Notes: a model not told the origin generated them from the letters alone. Positions 1-12,085 are shown, counted from the stretch's first letter. The stretch: DNA of 64,000 nt from Sepioteuthis lessoniana (GCA_963585895.1 OY757924.1:60852718-60916717); one strand, 5' to 3'. Translations and numbers: made by a program.

Positions 1-1451
1 GAAAAAAATATCACAAATAATGAGTATTAGAAAAGTAGAAATATATTTAACCTTCAATTTAATGAAGCAATAAAAGCAAAACTGGAAAAAAATGTCTTAA
101 TTTAACAAAGAAAAAAAGAAAGCTTTTCCAAATTCACCTTACTTAATAAAATAGACAACAAAAAATTTTAGAAAAAATTCTAACATTATTATGGACGATA
201 TGCATAGAATAAAACAAAAGCAGTTAAAAGATATAGTTTATTAACACACATATAATTCTGGTGCATTAGCAACAAGCCGTTAATATAAAAGTAAAAACTC
301 CAGAAGTATATATTTTTTCTCTCTATTTTCGTTCATGTTCCTCCTGGGTGATTAGCTGCAGGCACACACACAGACACACAAGCCAGGTCGAAATAAACCA
401 TTCTCACTCGTGTGTCTCATATACTACTAAAAGGTCAAATATAACCGTGATTGTATTATTGAATAAATGTTTTATATTGTTATGCGTACCAATCAGTATT
501 TGTTGCTGTTATTTTATGTACTTTACGGTTCATCCCATTATATTACAACTTAGTTCAATATTTGAATAACTCTTACATTAGAAATGCGTATAAAGTACAC
601 TACTGGTTCAAATTCATCAAAGATTTCACAGAAAAAGTCATGAATATGAAAACCTGCGATGACTAAAGTAGCGAGTGTCCTTTAGAAATAAAGCGTCGAC
701 AACTTCAATGATTCCTTCGCATTTGTGCATTACGCCAATAATTCTATATATACTAAATATACATGGCAGTGTTAGGACAAGTAAGCCAAAGATTCTGATA
801 TTGAATGATCTATATTATAAATATGTGTATAATGAATCCATGAAACTATCTAGAATTTCGTGCCTCCTTTAATTTTCTTATAGAGGAAAAATTCGCTGTT
901 CCATAACTAAAAATCAAATTGATAAAACATATTCCTTTGCAGATGCCCCCACGCATCATTTAGTTTCTATTTTCAACAATACTGTCACAATGGTTTGTAT
1001 ATGAACTCTCTTAAAAAAGCACTTTAATCGCAATTTTCTTTATTAAAATGTTTCTCCTGAAGATTATACAACGCCGATACTAGCTGAAAAAACTGCAATA
1101 TGAATAACCACAAATAAACATAACTATTCGTCACATCACTTTTAGTCATCTTATATATATATATATATATATATTGTAATGAATAATTTTGGATGAAATT
1201 GATTTTTTTATCAAATCAGAAACGTTCTCAATACAAGCCGAGAGAGCAGTATAAAACACAAAACAAAAGTTTGTTTTTTCTAAATTAAATGCTATGATTA
1301 TGAATTTCATGTATTTTTTCGAACTTAATCTATAATTTGACCATATTTCGAACTACATTACTTATAGTCTTGTGACTGACACTAAGAAATGAGACTCACA
1401 CAAATATATAAAACAATAAAGATATAAGATTATATTTTTATAGATATATTA

Positions 1452-1685
1452 ACATAATGGTGAGAGTGTTTATCGATGGTCTTGGAAACCGGGGTTCAAA
1501 CCAGGGTCGAGTCAAAAATGGTACTTGATGTCTCCTTGCGTAACACTCAACATAATAAGGCGCGGATTCAAGTTAAACGGAGCAATCCTTGCAAGGGAGT
1601 AGTGTGTTCCCGTACACTTCGGTGTAATAGCTATTGAAAAATGAGCCGTCTGGTCACCCTTAAGGACGGTTAACAAAGTCACTTT

Positions 1686-1686
<1 letters not shown>
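1452..1686 (+). mobile_element. SINE-A copy (tRNA-headed SINE)
   Basis: Degenerate copy of the family best preserved at 29779-30038. The head carries a B-box-like GGTTCAAACC followed by a 'gtcgagtc' segment. The body keeps 'atggtacttgatg', 'gagcaatcc', 'gtagctattgaaaa' equivalents, and the 3' part ends in 'gttaacaaagtcactttt'. It runs straight into a (TA)n tract at 1687-1728. The reverse complement has a 75-residue open frame that is a shadow of the SINE. Confidence 0.8.

Positions 1687-1728
<42 letters not shown>
1687..1728. repeat. (TA)n microsatellite at SINE-A 3' end
   Basis: About 20 TA units directly after the 3' end of the SINE-A copy. Shorter pure (TA)n tracts also lie at 1152-1173. 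Confidence 0.95.
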
Positions 1729-1899
1729 GTTCTATGCAACCGCTGGATCTTTACAAACAGATAGGAACATGTATATATAAAAATATAATCTTATAATCTT
1801 TTTCTTCAACGATGAAGGTTAAGTGGAGCAGGAGAGTTGTCAGAGAGAGTTCAGACACACAAAGGAGCTTTCGGGAGTCGGAACAGCCAACGGGAACTG

Positions 1900-2161
1900 A
1901 AATTCAGCCAACCAGATATGCAGGATACTGCTGGAGAAGCAGAGACGAGCTCATAAGTGATGTATTCTTATGGACCCCCACACATGGCCGAGCAAAAGCA
2001 GGACGATCAGCACGAACATACATTCAGCAACTATGTGAGGATATGGAATGTAGTCTAGAAGACCTGCCAGAGGCAATGAACGATAGGGAAAAGTGGCGAG
2101 AGAGGGTCAGGGATATCAATGCTACCAGCACGACATGATGATGATGATGATGACGACGACA
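1900..2161 (+). mobile_element. RTE-type LINE, 5'-truncated 3' end
   Basis: Encodes the last ~75 residues of the RTE-like protein (YAGYCWRSRDELISD through WRERVRDI and TSTT stop), then an (ATG)n/(ACG)n tail. The same C-terminal segment occurs at least twelve times in the window. The tail of short trinucleotide repeats directly after the stop codon is typical of RTE-clade LINEs. Too short to be functional. Confidence 0.9.
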
Positions 2162-2312
2162 TAGTCTTAAATTCCCACTTAACTGACATGGCCATAATTC
2201 TACACCCGGTAGTCAGTTTGTTGATTTTATCTTAGACCGGATGTATCTGTCAACTTCATCCGTCGGGTTCACTGCTGATCATGGCAATATGTTACATACA
2301 CACAAAACACCC

Positions 2313-2317
<5 letters not shown>

Positions 2318-2370
<53 letters not shown>

Positions 2371-2371
2371 T
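2318..2371. repeat. compound (TA)n(TG)n microsatellite
   Basis: A (TA)n run followed without interruption by (GT)n. The same order is seen at 20248-20302, 24996-25038 and 56707-56780. Confidence 0.95.
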
Positions 2372-2479
2372 GGACAAGTGTGTCCATGATTGAATAAAAC
2401 AACGATTTAAATATCAATAATATTATTTAATTTGTGTGCAAAATTTGTGAAGAAACTGAAATTAGGAAGTATTTTATTG

Positions 2480-2722
2480 TAAATAAGTAAAGTTAGCGAC
2501 CATAGTCGAGGGTGACCCGAAGGCTCCCTTTTCGATAGCTACTACACTAAGGTGTAGGGGAGGGCGCTACTCCATTCCCAGGATTGCTCCACTTTACCCT
2601 TGAACCGTACCTTATAATGCTGAGTGTTAAGCAAGGTGGTATCAAGTTCCATTTTTAAAGTCTTTGGTATGACTCGACCTGGGATTGAACCCAGGTCTCC
2701 CGGGCCATTGGCGCTTAGCGTA
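2480..2722 (-). mobile_element. SINE-A copy
   Basis: Reverse-strand copy retaining most of the consensus, including the tRNA-like head (reverse complement of 'gggattgaacccaggtc') at about 2670-2715. Its 3' tail reads outward as 'taaataagtaaagtta', the same tail seen at the SINE-A copy near 48.9-49.4 kb. It abuts the left arm of the inverted-repeat segment. Confidence 0.85.
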
Positions 2723-2998
2723 AAATTTTACGAGAGAAAGTTAAATTCACGCCTGAAATGTAACAGTTAAATTTATCCCTAATCTATTAGTTTTCTTTTG
2801 TGTGTAAAAGATCTTTGTGTGAATATATCGTAACCTGCCGGCTAAAATCCCTTTAAAAAAAAACACAAAGTCATCCGTGACGTCAGCTAACAACAACATC
2901 AAACCAAGGTATCGAGTGGAATCTTTTTTTGCTAATATGAGGACAATTTTTCGAGATAAATAAATTTTGGGAACTGACTCAGAGATTGTTTCCCATCA

Positions 2999-3217
2999 CA
3001 GGCCTAGAGGGTAGAGTGTTTGCTAATGGTCTGAGTTATACTAAAAACTTTTAAAATGGTACAGGATACCTCCTTGCTTAACCCTCAGCAAAAAAAGCTA
3101 TGTATCAAGGGTAAAGTGGTGCAATCTAGGGAAATGATTATATACCTCGGTGAAGTAGCTATTGAAAAGAGAGCCTTTTGGTCGCCCTCGACTACGGTTA
3201 CCAGCATTACTTTTGTG
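2999..3217 (+). mobile_element. SINE-A copy with deleted B box
   Basis: Starts with the A-box-like 'ggcctagagggtagagtg' and continues in the SINE-A body (gtatcaagggtaaagtgg, gtagctattgaaaa, ggtcgccctcgact). About 25 bp containing the B box is missing, so this copy could not be transcribed from the usual internal pol III promoter. Confidence 0.8.
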
Positions 3218-3372
3218 ACGCTGCGCAAATAATTATCCCAGGACGAGAGCCCATTTTATGCGAATGTAACGTCGAGGGCAGTCTGATACTTGACACTCCA
3301 CAAAATAAATCACGGTCATGACTCCTGTTTCGGGCGTATGGTAAACAGGCAAATAATGTAAAGGTTAATTCG

Positions 3373-3482
3373 GGGCTAGACTGACCTCAGACGTTGATAA
3401 GGGGGTGCCAATTCACTTTCACATACACCACCAAGTCCTTTGCCTTACTACCCCCCCACATCACAGAAGAACAGATTTCTAG
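3373..3482 (+). repeat. ~110-bp direct repeat, copy 1
   Basis: Shares more than 85% of bases with 3767-3876, including 'gggggtgccaattcacttt' and 'cacatacacc'. The copies are about 390 bp apart inside the inverted-repeat segment. No coding sense. Confidence 0.85.
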
Positions 3483-3766
3483 GTTAGATAATATTAATTT
3501 TAACAGATTTCCAACATTCTCCTGTAATGTTTTAAGGAGGTAATAAGACGTTTAGCGAGAATTAATGCAAGCGATATGAGGCTGAGACAGATACATGCAG
3601 AGGAAGTCAAATCGACATAGGAAATAACAGAACTAAAAGATTTCAACACAAGGGTGCATTTAAGATACAACAAACTTTTAATAGGCGACGACCAAACAAA
3701 TAATGATAAGATCTAAGAAAAAGTTATTTTTTCTTTCCTTATTCTCTTTAAAATATAACAAAATTT

Positions 3767-3876
3767 GGGGATAGACTGATCTGAGACGTTGGTAAGGGGG
3801 TGCCAATTCACTTTCACATACACCCCCAAGTCCTTTGTCTTACTACCCCCTCACGTCAAAGAAGAACGGATTTTAC
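3767..3876 (+). repeat. ~110-bp direct repeat, copy 2
   Basis: Partner of the repeat at 3373-3482. The second copy lies just inside the right arm of the inverted-repeat segment. Confidence 0.85.
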
Positions 3877-4307
3877 GCTGAGACTGATATTATCGTTCCT
3901 TACAATGAAGTACTTCTTAATTTCAGTTTCTTAACAAATTTTGCACACAACTTAAATAAAATTATTGATTTTTAAATCGTTGTTCTTTCTGTCTTTGGTG
4001 ACACAGAATTTTCTTTTCCTCAAACCATAAAATACGCAGCCTTTTACTTCTGTGTAAACACTGAATTTAATGACCTAGAAAGCAGTACAGGGCATACGTG
4101 CACAGGGGCGAGGGATATGTGCTTCTTCCAGCCGCCAGCGAACAACGTAGGATTCTCTCTAAGCAGCCAGCAGCGACGTAGTATCAAACTAATTACAGCT
4201 GCAAAATTCAGCTAAGCGGATTCCAGTCACCAACCATTCACAGCAGTTCACTGAAACACCGTTTTTCTGATTATGTTACTATAGTATCAGGTGGTCAGGC
4301 ACCAGTT

Positions 4308-5590
4308 CTTGAGTTTTTGATTGAGTATCCTTACATTGCAGTTACTCTCAAGTCAACCCTGACTCCTAGTGATAGCAACTGCGCCTGATGGAGAGACTGC
4401 GGACCTAGAGCTTTGGGAAATGTGAGCAGTCTCTTACTAAGAATGGTAGTATCTAATAGGGTCCCGTCTATAGGTGAAATGAAAATGTTTGACAATCTAA
4501 TTGGGCAGACAAATGCCTAATGTTGAACTGAATTTTTAGTGTTATGTAGCAATATATTGAACCATAATAATACTGCAAATATGCGGTAATACTGTGAAAA
4601 TAAATGAGTTCTATAATTATAAGCGTTGAAATAGAATTCTTGAAAGATTTTAACGGTATACCTAAATTGAATTATTGGTATAAAAGTTGAAACCATTTGA
4701 CGGTGGGGCAAACGGACAATGTTGGGTGGAATTATTTGTATTAAATAGAAATATATGTAACCACTTCACAGTGTGCAAACAAATGTTTAATATTGAATAG
4801 AATAATTAGTTTTACATAGCAATAATTGCAGTCCTTTAATTGCGCGCGAGCAGAACAAGTCCTGGCGACAACACCCCACAAGGCACTAACTGTACGGCCA
4901 CCTGCCTCCTATCACGAAAACTATTCAAGTTAGACGAACCAGACATGCAGGACTCTGCTGGAGAAGCAGGGACGAACTCATAAGAGATGTACTCTTATGG
5001 ACCCCCACACATGGCCGTGCAAAAGCAGGACGACCAGCACGAACATACATTCAGCAGCTGTGTGAGGATACGGGATGTTGTCCTGAGGACCTGCCTTGAG
5101 CGATGAACAATTGGGAGGAGTGGCGAGAGAGGATCAGCGATATCCGTGCTACCAGCGCGATATGATGATGATGAATAGTGTAGAAACTAATGTGTTCGGA
5201 TATTTTTTTAAAATAAAATTACCAACAAATTTTTCACTTGAGTTTTTGATTGAGTATCCTTACATTATATGTAATATTATGTAAGGATAATATATATGTA
5301 TATTAATTTATTATGTGCAAACAAACGATTGAAGATAAATTAAATTATTAGACTTACATAATAATATTTGAAGCCATTTAACTGTGTGCAAAAAAGGATT
5401 AATAGTAAATTAAAATATTCGTGTTTCATTGGAATACTTGAAACCATGTAACTGTGTGCAAACACATGAGCCCAGGATCGTTGAAAATGTTATCTGCAAA
5501 ATATGCGTTTACAAATCTTATATATATTTGCTGTATAAACAAGATTTGGCATTAAATAATCTATAAATGTTGATATGCTAGAAAACACAC
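4308..5590 (+). mobile_element. family-D repeat, interrupted by an RTE 3' end
   Basis: The head remnant (4370-4480: 'agctttgggaaatg' to 'aatagggtcccgtctat') is followed by ~70-bp A+T-rich internal monomers ('aactgtgtgcaaacaaatg', 'ttacatagcaatac') at 4490-4850 and again at 5300-5480. The typical 3' tail 'gatttggcattaaataa...gttgatatgc' ends near 5580. An RTE LINE 3' end sits between the two monomer blocks, so D is the older sequence. A perfect 30-bp direct repeat at 4308-4337 and 5237-5266 brackets part of this region. Confidence 0.6.
4846..5175 (+). mobile_element. RTE-type LINE, 5'-truncated 3' end
   Basis: Codes for the C-terminal ~105 residues (NKSWRQHPTRH region through WRERIS) and ends in ATGATGATGATGA. 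An in-frame stop (TGA at about 5097, in 'ctgccttgagcg') interrupts the frame. Inserted in the family-D repeat. Confidence 0.9.
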
Positions 5591-7077
5591 ATACAAATAA
5601 TTTTTCTTATTACCAAAGAGCAGAATATTTGAAAATTTCCCTAGACGAAGAAGAAAATAAATTAATTCTGAAAACCTACTCAAAGGATACTCAGCTCTCA
5701 GTCCAATACAAATGTTTCCGAACTGTTGTCATCGCAAAACCAAAATCTGTAAATTCAAATTGTAGTTGGTTATGGTATTGAACGTTCTCTTCGTATAGTT
5801 GCTTGTCTGAGTACAGTAACTTACCGCTACAATTACTTGGGTGCCGGAGAAAAACAACTTAGACACTTGCAGCAGAGGAAATGCATTATAGAATATTTAA
5901 AATGCTATAAAACCTAGGAACTAAACCAAACCCATACATTACTATGAATTCTAATTTTCTCATAAAAAGTTGACTTTTCTAAAACCAAGGTACTAGAGGT
6001 ATATTGTTTCTCTTGGAACATAGAACAATCAGAATATTGTTTGATATTATTCCTTATCAAAGTGAAGTACAAACAAACATGCTAAGGAAAACTTTGGTTG
6101 CTGGGTTCATTTCCGATGACGCAATATGAGTTGATAAAAATTACGTTAAACTCAGTAGGACTGTAAGTAGAAAGCGATTACTAATTAAAGCTTAGGCTTT
6201 AAAATTTTTTTTTGTGTTGTTTTCAGATGAGAAAATTATTCATTTTATAGTTTTCAAAAGACACTTTGCTTCCACAAGTATTACGTTTAAAACCTTTGAA
6301 AGAAACACCAAAAATTAAATAAAAAAGCAAAAAATGAAAAAATGAGACACAAACAAATAAACAAATTAAAAAAAAGCAACAAACAATAGCATATTTTATT
6401 GAGAATAATTTTGCTATCCTCTTTTGTTGCAATAATTATATTTACATCCAATTAATATATTTAAATTCATTTATTATCAGAGAGAAATGAGTTAAAGTTT
6501 TTAATTTAAAAATTGCCTTTGAGAGATCAAGCGATATTCAGTCAGTCATCATGATTCCTTTCATCAACAACAATCACCACCATGTCTCCTCATTTAGCAG
6601 CTTCCTTTGTAAACATCTAGTTAGAATAAGAAACATTTCAACGACTCCTGGACAGATAGTTTTCTGTCTGTCTCTCGAAGATTACTTTCCTTAATCATCA
6701 ATAATTTACTTTTGATCCTATTAAATTTTATATGCATTGGCTGTTGACTTGTCTCAAGCAACTGATGCAAGATCCCGACATGAATTAATTACGCGACACA
6801 GCGCGAATATGACGCACAGTATTTGAATATGAATAAAACAAAGTTTGCGTATTTGCCCAGTTGAGCCACGCTCTTTATAATGCAGCATTCCTGTTGGCAG
6901 AGCTTAGAATTCTCTTAGAGTATACTCTACAGAGAAAGGAACACCCCACGACAAAAGTATCCTGAGTATGACACAAATTAAAATATTGGTAAGACCCCAG
7001 TACTGAAGATTTAGGGAGAGTTAGGTGCTCCTTAACGACCATTCTTCCTGTGTCAATTCTGAATCATAATAGGGAGG
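5591..7077. other. unannotated AT-rich stretch
   Basis: No recognisable gene or repeat. Open frames such as 5575-5781 (+) and 6223-6432 (-) are under 75 residues, have no family I recognise, and the second is a low-complexity hydrophobic translation of A-rich DNA. Confidence 0.5.
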
Positions 7078-7185
7078 AATTCCTGTAGTGTAGTGGTTAA
7101 ATTGCTTGACTGCAACATCGTAATAAGCGAATTAAACTCTAATCATGCAATTACATTCACTTACGCTCTAATACCATCGGAGAAG
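7078..7185 (+). mobile_element. SINE-E head fragment
   Basis: 'gtagtgtagtggttaaattgc' matches the A-box region of SINE-E, followed by 'cgtaataagcgaatt' and 'caattacattcactt'. The copy is truncated after the first ~110 bp. Confidence 0.6.
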
Positions 7186-7280
7186 ATATATGAATCATAA
7201 TACGAGGTTTGGGTTGATTTGGCTTTCTGGCATATCAATCAACGTGGGTTATTTAACGCGAAATCATCTTTATACATATA

Positions 7281-8181
7281 CGGGGATCATTAAATAAGTT
7301 TCCAGACTTTTTATCGTATTGGCACTTTTTTTGATAGTACACACATGAAAATCAAGTCTCCTTCGAAGTAATCACCTCCGGCTGCAATGCATTTGTTGTA
7401 CCGTTCTAACAACTTCTGGAAGGCCCCATGGAAGTCCTCTCGTGTAAGCGTGTCAATGATCTTCGTCACAGCCTCTTTCATCTCCTCAATTCTCTCATAA
7501 CGACAGCCTCTGAGCTTAGGGAATAACCAAAAGTCACAGGGAGCAAGGTCTGGACTATAGGGATGGTGAGGAACTGTCTTGATGCTCATCTTGGTCAAAT
7601 AGTCTGTGACAAGGTTGGAGTTGTCGACTGGTGCATTGTCTTGGTGGAAATGCCACTGACCCGATTTAAAGAGTGCTGACCTATTCCGACGGAATCTCTT
7701 CCTGAACTCCCTTAAAACCTTAGCATAGTAACCCTAACCCTTTGGCTAATCAACTCTGGTGTATTGACGTCCTTACTCCTCCCACACTTAACATCATCTC
7801 TCACAGACTCCTTGCCTTTGTTGAGTCCCTTATGCCACTCAAAAACTGATGCTCGATTCATGCAATATGCTCGAAAAGAAGGCTGAAGCATTCCATACGT
7901 TTCTGTGGCATATTTCCAATTTTAAAACAGAATTTTCTTGCATATTGTTCTTCTAAAGTTTCCTCACGTCCAGATTGCATTTTTGAAATTCACCAGCCGT
8001 GAAAATCAGGCTTTAGTAGGGTGTATTCGAATTCCTGCTGTAGCTGTTCATTTGAACCTGAAATCATAAAAATTGGTCAGTCATCTCATAAGATGTATAG
8101 CAATAACATAGTGAATTTTCAAGTGTCTACAACAATTTTAAATGCCTGTTCAAAAAAAGTCAGGAAACTTATTGAATGCAC
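7281..8181 (-). mobile_element. mariner-like element, internally deleted, with TIRs
   Basis: Left end 'cattaaataagtttccagac' and right end (reverse complement) 'cattcaataagtttcctgac' form ~28-bp terminal inverted repeats, flanked by TA at 7279-7280 and 8182-8183 as expected for Tc1/mariner. The minus strand encodes a transposase relic. An N-terminal piece at about 7980-7720 (EWHKGLNKGKESVRDD, in two frames) is followed by a C-terminal piece with HQDNAP, then HPYSPDLAPCDFWLFP and a final KCIAAGGDYFEGD (7311-7670). These are catalytic-core motifs of the mariner DDE/D family. The element is ~0.9 kb against the usual ~1.3 kb, and the stretch between the DNA-binding part and the second aspartate is missing, so it is inactive. 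Confidence 0.85.
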
Positions 8182-8183
8182 TA

Positions 8184-8205
8184 CACACACACACACACGC
8201 ACACA

Positions 8206-8263
<58 letters not shown>

Positions 8264-8264
8264 G
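8184..8264. repeat. compound (CA)n(TA)n microsatellite
   Basis: Starts exactly at the right end of the mariner-like element and changes from CA to TA units at about 8241. Confidence 0.95.
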
Positions 8265-8799
8265 TGCAATTTGATTGAAACGTAAAACTTGGTTAAGTCG
8301 TCATTATAAATCTATTTCGGCGGAGAATATTACTCTACTCTCCGTCTCGTCAGATGACTTTTTACATGCTTTTCTCATATTACTTTATATCACGTTTTTT
8401 CAGAAAAGTTTTAAATGTGCCCGAGCACATTTTTTTCAAACAGTCAAATAATTTCAAGTACTTCTATCAAACACGAATAATTCTATTATCTTAATCGTTT
8501 GCTTTTTTTCCAAAGAATAAGTTATAAGAATTGCTATTTAATACTGCTCATTCCATTCAAAATCCCGCATTTGTTTCATACAGTAAAATGGTCCCAAATA
8601 TTGCTAAATATCACTAACAATTCACTTAAATATCAATCATTTGTTTATCATCAGTGAAATGAACAAACAGTTTATTTTCTCAGTATATAATTTAACATAA
8701 GTCATTTGGTTGTATAGAGTTTAAATAGTCAAACAAACCTGTAGCGAGGACTTTGTTATGTGCAACCACTCCACAACAGAGCGGAGCTCGAAGCAATTG

Positions 8800-8960
8800 C
8801 AATGTACATGTAATCCATATTCCACAAAATTCCAGGACTGGAGCCTCACTGTCAGATTATTTAATGACATATCCAGGACAATCCTGTAGGGTTCTAGTCT
8901 TCTGCAGAGATGCAGTCGTGTATTCTACGACTCCAGCCGACTGGGCTGACGAATATTTGT
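8800..8960 (-). mobile_element. family-D head fragment
   Basis: Reverse complement of the D head: 'ggagcctcactgtcagatt', 'tatccaggacaatcctg', the 'ctgcagag' palindrome, 'tattctacgactccagccg'. Neither the internal monomers nor the tail are present. Confidence 0.75.
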
Positions 8961-9107
8961 TAAGAAAAAGCTATGCAGTCCTCATTTATTCTATTCAATT
9001 TAACTTGCCACTGTAAAATGTTTGGATTATATTTATTCCCTCTAACTGTCTTTCCAAAAACATGAATCATTTTCTTACTCCACCTCCAATGATAGATACT
9101 GGTGAGA

Positions 9108-9145
9108 TTCCGTGGCGTAGCGGCTAACATACTGGACTTTTATAA
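9108..9145 (+). mobile_element. SINE-E A-box remnant
   Basis: 'ccgtggcgtagcggctaac' matches the tRNA-like start of SINE-E. Only ~40 bp can be aligned. Confidence 0.4.
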
Positions 9146-9890
9146 ATACCAATGGATAAAATGTACACATCTTCTTTGCATTCTATAGAATATATGTGAA
9201 GCATTTAAACTTTTAAATATTTAATGAGAATTGATGAATAGCAGAAAATATGTTAAACACCAAACAAATAGATAAGTACAAAAACAACCAGTAAGCATTA
9301 AAAAATCGATTTGTTTGACATTATTGCAAAAGGAGGAAATATAAACTTAAATCTGTTGAATTAATGACAAAAATATCTCCGTGTGTGTCTGCAGTATATG
9401 TTAGCCACTGAAAACAAAAAAAAAAGTACATTTGCAAACCACTACTACATTTCCATGGTATCACCTAAACATGGGTATATGGTATTAAGGCATTTGTACT
9501 TAGAGAAATACCCACTTTCCACCCAATAGATCAAAACAAGGCTTAGTACTGGTGCATTCAGATACCAGTATTTCTACTGGTGTAAAGAATAACAGGATTA
9601 AAAACTGCGTAAAAGTGCTTTCCAGACCCTAGATCCCAAGGTATCAGAAGGGTTTGTGGTACCTTTAACGTAGATTATAACCACAATGCAAAAATAATCG
9701 AATTTAGGGGTGTCGCTCTCCTAAACTGATTACCAATAAATGTTTGTCTTGACCTAATACTTCCGTCACTGTCAGGAACAAGGCAAAATTATCACATATG
9801 AAGTGAGAATCGGATGCAGTAATTATAGTCTACTAGTCAACCTCGTCAACTATGTGCACACTTTTATTAAGCTTAGCTTAGTTAAGCATA
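9146..9890. other. unannotated AT-rich stretch
   Basis: No repeat or coding similarity that I can recognise. Confidence 0.4.
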
Positions 9891-9904
9891 ATGCTAGGCA
9901 TATG

Positions 9905-10125
9905 TTGTTTAAGTCAGTGTGGCTTCGTGGCTAACATGCTTGACAGCGTTATCGTAGTTCATGAGTTCGAAACTCACCTATGCTATTACTTTCCCTTTTG
10001 TGATTGGGAAATTATGAATACACTTATTTCCTCAGTTTTGATTCAAATAGCACTACGGCCGTTTTTCTATAAAGGTTGCTTTGTCATTAAATAACCTACG
10101 AAGGTCAATATGCCATAAGGCAAAA
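9905..10125 (+). mobile_element. SINE-E copy
   Basis: Runs from 'agtgtggcttcgtggctaac' (A-box-like) through a B-box-like 'gagttcgaaactc' to the 'cattaaataacctacgaagg' and 'atatgccata' tail shared with family D. Total ~220 bp, degenerate. Confidence 0.75.
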
Positions 10126-10704
10126 ACAAAAATAAGGCAATCTAAACCATAGAGATATGGATGATCTTGTAAGCATCAAACTCACTAATCATGTTTTGTT
10201 AGTTTGGATATCCATCAGTGTTAATGCATAAATGTATTTACTTGACGCCTGATGCAACACAAGAACAATTTTAAAACTGATTATTTCTGGTTTGAATTCA
10301 GAGTTTTCCTTCACCAAGATTGGTTGCTCTACTAAACAAATCGCCCAGACTATTTCTCTATTTGTCCATATAGGGGAAAAGGGTAAATATGGATTCATAG
10401 AAGTGACATACTAGGAAGTTGAATGGAAGCTCGACATTAAGAATTTAAACAGGTTTCTATTCAACTTCATAAGGCAATAACCATTACGTTATACATTTCC
10501 ATCAATGTTAAAGGGCCAACATTACCCTACTGTTTCATTTGTCTCTGAAAAAAGGGTCCAATTCGTGTCTTTCTTCAAGGCATTGGTGTTGTTCAAATCC
10601 TGGATGAAGCCTTTTGAGCTTTAAATTCGCACGCGAATTTCCTTTGTGAAAAGTTTGAACCCATTTCTTCTTTCACCACCAGACAGGAATAAATTGTTGG
10701 TCCG

Positions 10705-10950
10705 AGGAATCCTTATGACTTAGTGGATAACGTACTGAACTTCAACATTGCCGTAAGAGAGTTCGAACTCTAGTCACGCTATTAGGTTCACTTTGGATCT
10801 AATACCTCTTGTAAAGATATGCACTCTCCTATCTCAACACCTTTGAGTTAAATAAGAGCACAATTATTTGATAAGGGTGGCTTAGCAATTAAATAACCCT
10901 CGAAAGCTAATAAGTTATTAAACAAAGAAACCAAACCAAACCAAACAAAA
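10705..10950 (+). mobile_element. SINE-E copy
   Basis: Head 'ttatgacttagtggataacg', B-box-like 'gagttcgaactc', 'cacgctattaggttcactt', then the tail 'aattaaataaccctcgaaag' and 'aaaccaaaccaaacc' at the 3' end. The (AAACC)n end is the family hallmark. Confidence 0.8.
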
Positions 10951-12085
10951 TAGCAGGTCAGACAGGATATTTTAAGCATTTATAAGAATCCATAAGAATG
11001 AAAAAATGTAAATTTAAAATAATAAATATAGAAATTAAGAGAATCTGTCGTGTAGTTGCTGTCAATTCTTCTGTTATCAAATAATCCAAAAAGTGTGGCT
11101 GCTTCTACATGTTTTCGTCGGTACAAACAAATCTCTTAATTAGTTTCCATTGCTTCCGTTTAGTTCATGAATCGATGGAAGATTTTTCAAAAAAATTATC
11201 CATATCAAACTGAACACAAAGTCGTACAGTCTAAATTAAGACACGTCTTGCTAATTCCATTTTCTGTGCTCTAATCCATCATGTCAGTAATTAATTAATC
11301 GGAAAGCTAGGGATATTTACAAAGATAAGATTTGGTTTAAATCTTCAAGAGTAAAAACTACATGGAGGATCGTACCTACTATCTATGGCATGTGAGATGG
11401 TTGGTGGTGTTTTATTGCATATAAACCCTAATGCCAAATCATGTTCTCCAAATATCAAACATATATAATTTATTGAGGAAACGCTTTTTGGTAAAATTTT
11501 AAAACTAGCCGCAATTCTTTTGCGCACAGTTCAGTTAAATTATTTCAAGTATCGTAAATGATTGAATATTTTGATTTGATACATAGATAATATCTTAACA
11601 GGTATAACCAAATCCGGTCAGAGTTGACCTGCAAGAAATGGCCATGAAAAAGTACTTCACTGTATCCAAACGGGAATGGAGCTGACTCACTATCAGATGT
11701 AATTTTATGTCAGATTATTTTACTAAAATTATATTGCAACAAGAAAAGTATTGTTTTCTACATGCGGATAGGGCTTAGAAATGGAAGATGGATTAATCTA
11801 TTATTAATTTAATTATTTGTTAATTTACTTTTGATTATTTGAATATCCTTGTTTCATCATTCAACAATATGAAGATATTTCTGAAGCAAAAAAAAATTTC
11901 ATGATATTATTTTCACTGTAAACAAACCTTGGGTTGCTGTAACCACTTTCCTTCAATGTTGATTCAAATTCGATTTTTACACGCTGAAAAACCTTGTTAT
12001 TACTCGACTTCAACGACAATCTACGGCTCACGGGCAAAAGCACTTATTTGTCTCACGTTCTCTCTCACTCTCGCACACACTCTCT
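10951..12085. other. unannotated AT-rich stretch
   Basis: No recognisable gene or repeat. Open frames do not exceed 65 residues and resemble nothing I know. Confidence 0.4.

Larger units (their letters stand above)
2398..3984. mobile_element. inverted-repeat-flanked segment (possible non-autonomous DNA transposon)
   Basis: The arm at 2398-2480 matches the reverse complement of 3900-3984 over about 85 bp with few mismatches. Both arms share AACAACGATTTAAA at the outer end, and similarity stops there. Between the arms lie two SINE-A copies and two direct copies of a ~110-bp motif (3373-3482, 3767-3876). No transposase is visible and no convincing target-site duplication was found. It could be a MITE or foldback element, or a local inverted duplication. 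Confidence 0.5.
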
